In this document: positions 58,266-64,000 of the stretch, one piece after another | How positions within the stretch are numbered: position 1 is the first letter of the stretch | How the letters are laid out: each line of letters starts with the position of its first letter | NCBI GenBank assembly: GCA_045542755.1 | Contig: JAZQLP010000117.1 | Coordinates: forward strand, 35,607-99,606 | Reading direction: 5' to 3' | From: JAZQLP01 sp045542755 | GTDB lineage: Bacteria > Bacillota > Clostridia > Oscillospirales > UBA644 | DNA: 64,000 nucleotides | Translations under genes and position numbers: made by a program | The notes under the pieces: model-generated | Seen by the model: the letters and a program-made list of their open reading frames with translations, nothing else | Databases searched by the model: none | What the model was told of the DNA's origin: nothing

Positions 58266-59024
58266 ATGAAATTAGGCGCTCAGCTCTATACCCTCAGAGC
58301 ATATACCCAGACTCTCGAAGAATTTGCAGAAACTCTTAAGAAGGTTGCCGACATCGGTTACAGATCCGTACAGGTTTCCGGCACCTGCCCCTACGACCCC
58401 GAATGGTTGGCAGAGGCTCTCAAGGCTGCAGGTCTTACCTGTGACCTTACCCACTTTAACTATGACGCTATTATCGAAAACCCCGAAAAGGTTGCCGCTG
58501 ACCACAAGAAGTTCGGCTGCAAATACGTAGGTATCGGCGCTATGCCCAAGGGCTTTGAAGGCTACGAAGACTTCATGGCCAAGACTCCCGCCGCTGCAAA
58601 GAAGATTGCAGAAGCAGGCTCCTACCTTATGTACCACAACCACGCTTTTGAATATCTTAACGAAGTAGACGGCAAGCCCGCTCTCCACGTTATCGCTGAA
58701 AAGATTCCCGCTACCGATATGGGCTTCACCCTCGATACCCACTGGGTAAAGGCCGGCGGTTACGATCCCGTTGAAGAAATCAAGCGTTTTGCAGGCAGAA
58801 TCCCCTGCGTTCATTACAAGGACCTTATTTTTGACGAAGAAGGTACCCGTAAGTTTGCCGTTGTAGGCGAAGGCACCCTTGATATGGAAGGCATTACCGA
58901 AGCCTTTATCGAAGCCGGCGCTGAATACGCATTCGTTGAGCAGGACAACTGCTACGGCGAAGATCCCTTTGCTTGTCTCAAGAGAAGCCACGATTACCTC
59001 AGAAGTATCGGCCTTAAGGACTAA
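58266..59024 (+). CDS. Sugar phosphate isomerase/epimerase family TIM barrel
   Basis: A 252-residue AP-endonuclease-2 type TIM barrel, distinct from the two at 33487-35135. Metal sites are likely in YHNHAFEY, FTLDTHWVKAGG, HYKDL and a C-terminal Glu (AFVEQDNCYG). Close relatives act as ketose or inosose isomerases and as hydrolases; the substrate is not known. Codon use is strongly biased, suggesting high expression. GGAGG precedes the start. A terminator follows. Confidence 0.87.
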   Translation: MKLGAQLYTLRAYTQTLEEFAETLKKVADIGYRSVQVSGTCPYDPEWLAEALKAAGLTCDLTHFNYDAIIENPEKVAADHKKFGCKYVGIGAMPKGFEGYEDFMAKTPAAAKKIAEAGSYLMYHNHAFEYLNEVDGKPALHVIAEKIPATDMGFTLDTHWVKAGGYDPVEEIKRFAGRIPCVHYKDLIFDEEGTRKFAVVGEGTLDMEGITEAFIEAGAEYAFVEQDNCYGEDPFACLKRSHDYLRSIGLKD

Positions 59025-59038
59025 TTTGCCACATATAC

Positions 59039-59078
59039 AACAGGGCGGGACATTCTGTGTCACCGCCCTGTTTTAATA
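59039..59078 (+). terminator. Intrinsic terminator after the 58266 gene
   Basis: AACAGGGCGG (59039-59048) pairs with CCGCCCTGTT (59063-59072). TTTAATA follows. Confidence 0.8.
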
Positions 59079-59091
59079 CAGGAAACATACA

Positions 59092-60084
59092 ATGAAAATT
59101 ATTAAAGCTATTCTGGCTCTTTTTATCTCTGCTCTGTGTCTGACAGCCACAGCCTGCTCGTCAACTACGGTATATAACGTGGAAAAAGAGATAAACCAAT
59201 ACGTTATCAACATGACAAAGGGCTCTACCCAGTACACAGAAAGTCCTACGCTGAAGTATTACGAGCTCTACAATCAGGATAAGGTGCTTAACATAAAGCT
59301 TAAGCAGGGGTTGAAAACTGCCCCCTCTTTTGAGATAACTACGGGTAAAAACAAGAAAAAGACTCTGGAGCAAAATATACTCACCGTATACGCCACAAAG
59401 GACGGCGAAACCTCTCTCTACGGCTCGGCCACTGCCATGTCAAGATATTTTGATCCCTACAGAAACACCTATGTGCCCTGTATGAGAGTTTATAAAATTG
59501 ACGACGAAAATTTCAGAGCTCTGTTCTTTATTACCAACGCCGAAAAACAAGACGACTTCTTCCCCTTCTATCTGGCGCTTACGGGAGAAGGATATAAAAA
59601 GGCCTTGGCGGGAATAGAAAACTATATGAAAATCCTTGACCGTAGCTTTTCAAGCTACGAAGAGGATGCTTCCGTTCCCGATTATCTCAGCGAGTTTAAA
59701 AACATGTTTATTCCCGTAAAGGGTAACGAGGAAGCTGCAAATCTTTTTTACGGAGAGAAGTTCACAAACCTGACCTCTTCCGATTACGTCCTTTATCAGT
59801 TGGGAGGCAATTACGCCACCATAATCGACGAGATACTTCCCCAGTACGCAGATATAGATATGCAATATATGAGGGATGAATACCAAAAGCTGGGCTACGT
59901 TGACTATTCCCTCGACATAATAATCGTTACGGCAGATATAAAAGTGTCCGACGGCGGCAAATCTGTGGAAGTTACCATGAACGAAGACGTTTTCTATTCA
60001 GAAGCAGCAAAGGCCTCGGAAGTGGAATATACCTTTGAGTTCTGTCCCACCCTATCCGAAATAGGCAAAATAACCGTCCAATAA
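59092..60084 (+). CDS. Unrecognised lipoprotein
   Basis: I do not recognise this 330-residue protein. It has a lipoprotein signal (about 21 residues, lipobox TATAC). The mature part is an acidic, Lys- and Tyr-rich domain with no obvious motif. It is followed after 21 bases by the M20 peptidase, so the two are probably co-transcribed. A substrate-binding or surface role is possible but not shown. Confidence 0.75.
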   Translation: MKIIKAILALFISALCLTATACSSTTVYNVEKEINQYVINMTKGSTQYTESPTLKYYELYNQDKVLNIKLKQGLKTAPSFEITTGKNKKKTLEQNILTVYATKDGETSLYGSATAMSRYFDPYRNTYVPCMRVYKIDDENFRALFFITNAEKQDDFFPFYLALTGEGYKKALAGIENYMKILDRSFSSYEEDASVPDYLSEFKNMFIPVKGNEEAANLFYGEKFTNLTSSDYVLYQLGGNYATIIDEILPQYADIDMQYMRDEYQKLGYVDYSLDIIIVTADIKVSDGGKSVEVTMNEDVFYSEAAKASEVEYTFEFCPTLSEIGKITVQ

Positions 60085-60105
60085 AAGGCAAAAGAGGAAT
60101 AAAAG

Positions 60106-61254
60106 ATGAATACAGTACTTGATAATGGTGCAAAAGAATATATTGCATCCCACCTTGACGAGCTTAAGGAGCTTATAGTTACTCTTTGCGGCATTCCCGC
60201 CCCCTCCCACCATGAGGAAAGAAGAGCCGAGTTCTGCAAATGTTGGTTTGAGGATGCAGGTTTTAAGGGCGTTTATATTGATGAGGCAAAGAACGTTATC
60301 TGTCCCCTTAATCTTACCGAAAACAACGAAATAACCGTTTTTATGGCCCATACGGACACCGTATTCCCTGATATGGAACCCATGCCAATAGTTGAAGCTG
60401 ACAACAAGCTCTATTGCCCCGGTGTTGGCGACGACACGTCAAATCTGGCCATAATGATGCTAACCGCAAGATATATGCTCAAAAGCGGAAGAAAGCCTTC
60501 TCGCGGCATTCTCTTCGTTGCTAACTCCTGCGAAGAGGGGCTTGGAAATCTTAAAGGCTGCCGCAGTATAATGGATAAATACGGCACCAGAGTCAAGGAG
60601 CTTATCTCCTTTGACGGAGAAATACACAGTATCGTAGTAAAGGCTGTAGGCTCTGCAAGATATAAGATAGAAGTCAAGACCGAAGGCGGTCACTCCTATA
60701 ACAATTTTGGCAATAACAATGCCATACAACAAATATCTGCCCTTGTCAACAGACTTTATGAAGTAGAAGTGCCCACCGACGAGAATAGCAAGACCACCTA
60801 TAACGTTGGTATGATCTCGGGCGGCACCTCGGTAAACACCATCGCACAGCAGGCAGAAATCTTCTACGAATACCGTTCCGACTCAAATCTCTGCCTTGAA
60901 AAGATGAAGAGGATCTTTGAGGATATTCTTGAAGAGTTCAGAGCCAAGGGCGTGAATATCAGCATCGAGCTTTTGGGACTTCGTCCCGGCATGGAAGAGT
61001 CGAGAGACAAGGAAGGTCAGGAAGACCTGTTCGTCAGAGCTGAAACCTCAATGGAAGCATCCACGGGGAAAAAGCCAAGCAGACGGCCCGCTTCCACCGA
61101 CTGCAACATACCCTTTTCCATGGGAATAAGCTCCGTATCCATGGGACTTATAGACGGTGATTTGGCTCATACGAGAGAAGAGTTTATAAACCTCAATTCC
61201 CTGCCTTTGGGCTTTGAAACAGCAATGATATTCCTCGGACATTATTTTGAATAA
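60106..61254 (+). CDS. M20 family peptidase
   Basis: A 382-residue M20-type metallopeptidase. Sites seen are MAHTDTVFPDM, GVGDDTSNLAI, NSCEEGLGN and a late RPASTDCNIPFSMGISSVSM. The closing His is in LAHTREEF. The central dimerisation domain starts at GGHSYNNFGNN. It is not closely like the 29629 paralogue. The substrate is probably a peptide or acylated amino acid, but is unknown. GAGGAA precedes the ATG. Confidence 0.9.
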   Translation: MNTVLDNGAKEYIASHLDELKELIVTLCGIPAPSHHEERRAEFCKCWFEDAGFKGVYIDEAKNVICPLNLTENNEITVFMAHTDTVFPDMEPMPIVEADNKLYCPGVGDDTSNLAIMMLTARYMLKSGRKPSRGILFVANSCEEGLGNLKGCRSIMDKYGTRVKELISFDGEIHSIVVKAVGSARYKIEVKTEGGHSYNNFGNNNAIQQISALVNRLYEVEVPTDENSKTTYNVGMISGGTSVNTIAQQAEIFYEYRSDSNLCLEKMKRIFEDILEEFRAKGVNISIELLGLRPGMEESRDKEGQEDLFVRAETSMEASTGKKPSRRPASTDCNIPFSMGISSVSMGLIDGDLAHTREEFINLNSLPLGFETAMIFLGHYFE

Positions 61255-61273
61255 TCAATTTTTCATATAAAGC

Positions 61274-61306
61274 AAAAAAATCCACCCTTTCGGGTGGATT
61301 TTTCTT
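61274..61306. terminator. Bidirectional intrinsic terminator
   Basis: TCCACCC/GGGTGGA (61281-61298) is flanked by A-rich and T-rich runs between convergent genes. Confidence 0.9.
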
Positions 61307-61333
61307 TATATCATATATCTTAGTTCACCAAAA

Positions 61334-61675
61334 TTAGTCAACAAGAGAAATGATAGCCATCTCAGCAGCGTCGCCTACACGGGGGCCAATCTTAACGATT
61401 CTGGTGTAACCGCCGTTACGTTCAGCATACTTGGGGGAGATTTCGTCGAAAAGCTTCTTTACGACGTCCTCCTTAGTAATAAAGCTGAGTGCCTGTCTTT
61501 TATTATGAAGAGTATTTACCTTACCAAGAGTAATCATCTTTTCAGCAAGGCAACGTACTTCCTTAGCTCTTGTAACTGTTGTTTCGATGGAACCTTTCTC
61601 GAGCAGATAAGTAACCATACCTCTGAGCATAGCCAGTCTATGGTCGGTCTTTCTTCCTAATTTACGAGTTCCCAT
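61334..61675 (-). CDS. rplQ: 50S ribosomal protein L17
   Basis: L17 (113 residues) lies on the large subunit near the tunnel exit. The N-terminus MGTRKLGRKTDHRLAMLRGM is close to the common HRKLGR form, and the C-terminus ends in TRIVKIGPRVGDAAEMAIIS. ATG 61675 follows AAGGAGG. It ends the alpha operon. Confidence 0.96.
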   Translation of the reverse strand: MGTRKLGRKTDHRLAMLRGMVTYLLEKGSIETTVTRAKEVRCLAEKMITLGKVNTLHNKRQALSFITKEDVVKKLFDEISPKYAERNGGYTRIVKIGPRVGDAAEMAIISLVD

Positions 61676-61693
61676 TACAAACAACCTCCTTCC

Positions 61694-62647
61694 TTATTCA
61701 TTATCTTCTGCAAAGCTTAAGCCGTACTGGCCCAGTTTAAGAATAACCTCTTCAAGAGACTTCTTACCGAGGTTACGCACACGCATCATCTCGTCGGGAG
61801 ACTTATTAATAAGATCATCCACGGTATTAATACCTGCACGCTTGAGACAGTTGAAGGAACGAACGGAAAGGTCCAGCTCTTCAATAGTCATATTGAGGAT
61901 CTTTTCCTTATTTTCGTTGTCGTCACCCTTCCAAACGTCATTTGCAACTTCAGTATCTTCTGCAAGGTCAACGAAGAGAGAAAGATGCTCGCTCATGATC
62001 TTTGCGGAGAGAGAAACTGCAGTTCTTGCGGAAATGGTACCGTTTGTCCAAACCTCAAGAGTGAGTTTGTCGTAGTCGGTTATCTGGCCGACACGGGTAT
62101 TTTCGATGGTGTAGTTCACCTTAAGAACAGGTGAATGTGCTGAGTCAACAGCTATAAGGCCTATGGGAGCGGAAGCGGGCTTATTCTTATCAGCAGAAAT
62201 GTAGCCTCTTCCGGTTCCTATGGTAATTTCCATGTAAAAACGAGTTTTCTTGCAAAGAGTTGCAATATGCATATCCGGATTGAGGATCTCAAGGTCGGAG
62301 TCTGCATGGATGTCGGCGGCTGTTACCTCGCCTTCATCAGTAACTTCAATGTAAGCAAACTTTGAAGATTTTCCACCATGAAGTCTTGAAACAAGGCCCT
62401 TCATGTTAAGCACTATCTCAGAAACGTCTTCCTTGACGCCGGGGATGGTAGCAAATTCATGCTGTGCACCGTCGATCTTTAAGGATGTAACGGCTGCGCC
62501 CTGGAGAGAAGAAAGAAGAATTCTTCTGAGGGAGTTGCCTAAGGTAATGCCGTAACCTCTTTCGAGAGGCTCAACGACGAACTTACCGTATTTTCCATCT
62601 TCGGTCACATCTACTACTTCGATTGTAGGCTTTTCTATTTCTATCAT
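61694..62647 (-). CDS. rpoA: RNA polymerase alpha subunit
   Basis: RpoA (317 residues) builds the polymerase core and contacts upstream promoter DNA. The N-terminal domain has FVVEPLERGYGITLGNSLRR and LLSSLQGAAVTSLKIDGAQHE. The C-terminal domain has LSVRSFNCLKRAGINTVDDL and MMRVRNLGKKSLEEV. ATG 62647 is preceded by AAAGGGTGG. The upstream in-frame start ten codons earlier was dropped. Confidence 0.97.
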   Translation of the reverse strand: MIEIEKPTIEVVDVTEDGKYGKFVVEPLERGYGITLGNSLRRILLSSLQGAAVTSLKIDGAQHEFATIPGVKEDVSEIVLNMKGLVSRLHGGKSSKFAYIEVTDEGEVTAADIHADSDLEILNPDMHIATLCKKTRFYMEITIGTGRGYISADKNKPASAPIGLIAVDSAHSPVLKVNYTIENTRVGQITDYDKLTLEVWTNGTISARTAVSLSAKIMSEHLSLFVDLAEDTEVANDVWKGDDNENKEKILNMTIEELDLSVRSFNCLKRAGINTVDDLINKSPDEMMRVRNLGKKSLEEVILKLGQYGLSFAEDNE

Positions 62648-62733
62648 AATGCCACCCTTTCTGTTGGAAACATTCATGCTCTGATTGTCGGAATCAGTTT
62701 TCCGGTAGGTTTACTAACAGAAAAAGTTAACTC

Positions 62734-63366
62734 TTACTTAGAATACAACTCGACGATCAGATGGACCTCAATGGGCAGATCTACGTCTTCTGCTGTGGGA
62801 AGAGCAACGACCTTACCGGTATAGTTATTGTCATTTTTGGTGAGTTCGAGCCACTTGGGCATGGGCTTGGACTCGGTGGATTCAAGAATTGCCTTCATCT
62901 TCGGAGAATCCATAGTCTTGAGCTTTATAGCGATTTCGTCGCCGGCCTTGATAAGGTAGGAAGGAATGTTTACCTTGGAGCCGTTTACGGTGAAGTGACC
63001 GTGGCGAACAAGCTGTCTTGCTTCGGGGCGGGAAACAGCAAAACCGAGACGATAAACAACGTTGTCAAGTCTGGTTTCAAGAATCTGGAGAAGGTTTTCA
63101 CCGGTGATGCCCTTCATCTTGGTTGCCATTTCGTAGTATTCGGCGAACTGCTTTTCAAGAACGCCATAGTATCTCTTAGCCTTCTGCTTTTCACGAAGCT
63201 GAGTACCATATTCAGTAAGCTTGTGACGACGAGCACCGTGCTGACCGGGAATACCTCTCTGAGCATTCATGGGGCACTTTTCAGAATAGCATTTGTCGCC
63301 TTTAAGGAACAGCTTCTGCTGTTCACGTCTGCACTGCTTGCATACAGGACCTGTATATCTAGCCAT
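62734..63366 (-). CDS. rpsD: 30S ribosomal protein S4
   Basis: S4 (210 residues) starts assembly of the small subunit body. It begins MARYTGPVCKQCRREQQKLF with a zinc-type Cys set in the first residues (CKQC, CYSEKC). The S4 RNA-binding domain is at LDNVVYRLGFAVSRPEARQL. Length is normal. GGAGG precedes the ATG. Confidence 0.97.
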   Translation of the reverse strand: MARYTGPVCKQCRREQQKLFLKGDKCYSEKCPMNAQRGIPGQHGARRHKLTEYGTQLREKQKAKRYYGVLEKQFAEYYEMATKMKGITGENLLQILETRLDNVVYRLGFAVSRPEARQLVRHGHFTVNGSKVNIPSYLIKAGDEIAIKLKTMDSPKMKAILESTESKPMPKWLELTKNDNNYTGKVVALPTAEDVDLPIEVHLIVELYSK

Positions 63367-63388
63367 TATGTGTTACCTCCAATAATAA

Positions 63389-63790
63389 TTATACTCTACG
63401 TCTTTTCGGGGGACGGCAGCCATTGTGAGGAATGGGTGTAACGTCTTTGATCATGGTTACATCAAGACCTGCTGTCTGAAGAGCTCTGATAGCGGATTCA
63501 CGTCCGGAGCCGGGGCCCTTAACGAAAACTTCAACAGACTTAAGACCGTGGTCCATAGCTGCCTTAGCAGCGGTTTCTGCTGCCATCTGAGCTGCGAAAG
63601 GAGTAGATTTCTTGGAGCCTTTGAAACCAAGTCCGCCGGCAGATGCCCAAGAAATAGCGTTACCGTTTACATCGGTGATGGTTACGATAGTATTGTTATA
63701 GGAAGAACTGATATGTGCAGAACCTTTTTCAATGTTCTTTTTATCTTTACGTCTTTTTATAACTACTTTTTTAGTGTTAGCTTTAGCCAT
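63389..63790 (-). CDS. rpsK: 30S ribosomal protein S11
   Basis: S11 (133 residues) forms part of the platform of the small subunit. Signatures are NNTIVTITDVNGNAISWASA, FKGSKKSTPFAAQMAAETAA, and the C-terminal IKDVTPIPHNGCRPPKRRRV. It lies between rpsM and rpsD as in most bacteria. Confidence 0.97.
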   Translation of the reverse strand: MAKANTKKVVIKRRKDKKNIEKGSAHISSSYNNTIVTITDVNGNAISWASAGGLGFKGSKKSTPFAAQMAAETAAKAAMDHGLKSVEVFVKGPGSGRESAIRALQTAGLDVTMIKDVTPIPHNGCRPPKRRRV

Positions 63791-63810
63791 TGATTAAATC
63801 CTCCTATACC

Positions 63811-64000
63811 TTACTTCTTCTTGTTAGCAACCGTCTTGCTGGGACCCTTACGGGTACGAGCGTTAGTCTTGGTTCTCTGACCTCTTACAGGAAGGCTCTT
63901 TCTGTGACGAACACCTCTGTAACAGCCGATTTCAACAAGTCTCTTGATGTTGAGGGCTACTTCTCTGCGAAGGTCACCTTCAACGGTAAGGTTTTTATCG
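63811..64000 (-). CDS. rpsM: 30S ribosomal protein S13, C-terminal part
   Basis: The last 62 codons of S13 are visible before the window ends; the N-terminus lies beyond it. The segment LNIKRLVEIGCYRGVRHRKS, then LPVRGQRTKTNARTRKGP, is diagnostic, followed by a Lys-rich tail. It is the first visible gene of the alpha operon. Confidence 0.96.
   Translation of the reverse strand, partial: DKNLTVEGDLRREVALNIKRLVEIGCYRGVRHRKSLPVRGQRTKTNARTRKGPSKTVANKKK

Overview
The window looks like a chromosomal segment of a spore-forming, Gram-positive member of the Clostridia (Bacillota), probably from an anaerobic, fibre-rich habitat such as a gut or rumen. The taxon is inferred from gene content and order: scpA-scpB-DUF2953-ytfJ, DUF177-rpmF, DUF512-der-plsY, tepA-ylzJ, DUF421-DUF4363, PdaA, and the rpsM-rpsK-rpsD-rpoA-rplQ cluster. 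There is no rRNA to name it more closely. Promoters are mostly sigma-A type with 17-base spacers. Shine-Dalgarno sites are strong, and intrinsic terminators separate most units.

Layout. 1-950: a truncated alanine/glycine symporter gene under a glycine riboswitch with its own terminator. 946-4756: a six-gene minus-strand operon with two site-2-protease-like proteins (one lacking every catalytic residue), ScpA, ScpB, DUF2953 and YtfJ. 4797-7435: phosphoesterase, secG, an rRNA methyltransferase and a Val-Asp-Phe-Gly tRNA cluster. 7463-13130: an A+T-rich orphan membrane protein, an HTH-membrane regulator, GH43, rsuA, glycerate kinase and a zinc-ribbon gene with a long structured leader. 13335-18989: sigma factor, MsmK-type ATPase, proC, a NYN protein, a lipoprotein and the DUF421/DUF4363 pair. 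19062-25510: galK, rpmF, der, plsY, a DUF3298 gene whose ribosome site lies inside a terminator, and tRNA-Gln.

25763-28785: a zur-znuA-znuC-znuB zinc-uptake operon with a perfect 9-5-9 operator. 28828-41119: RNase H, hydrolases, a cation exporter, two tandem hydroxypyruvate-isomerase-like genes, a phosphoribosyltransferase, mscL, an SSS symporter, prfA and a ketopantoate-reductase relative. 41172-43911: an accessory islet in which a four-helix-bundle gene overlaps a secreted HExxH lipoprotein gene, next to an array of eight hairpins. 44102-48780: cls, ylzJ/tepA, trmL and a CPBP membrane protein. 48783-61254: DUF4299, pdaA, a glucuronoyl-esterase-like enzyme, an HD phosphohydrolase, a large surface protein with Big2 and transglutaminase domains, a PHP protein, a TIM-barrel isomerase, a lipoprotein and an M20 peptidase. 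61334-64000: the ribosomal alpha operon, cut by the window end.

Two structures are not explained by the genes. The first is a repeat of about 122 bases with three hairpins, present three times (38271-38393 minus, 44152-44273 plus, 47362-47483 plus). Two copies lie directly before start codons and one provides a stop codon. Its central palindrome is flipped relative to its flanks between copies. The second is the hairpin array at 43613-43783, whose outermost hairpin overlaps the -35 box of the four-helix-bundle gene. No insertion sequence, phage or CRISPR array was seen.
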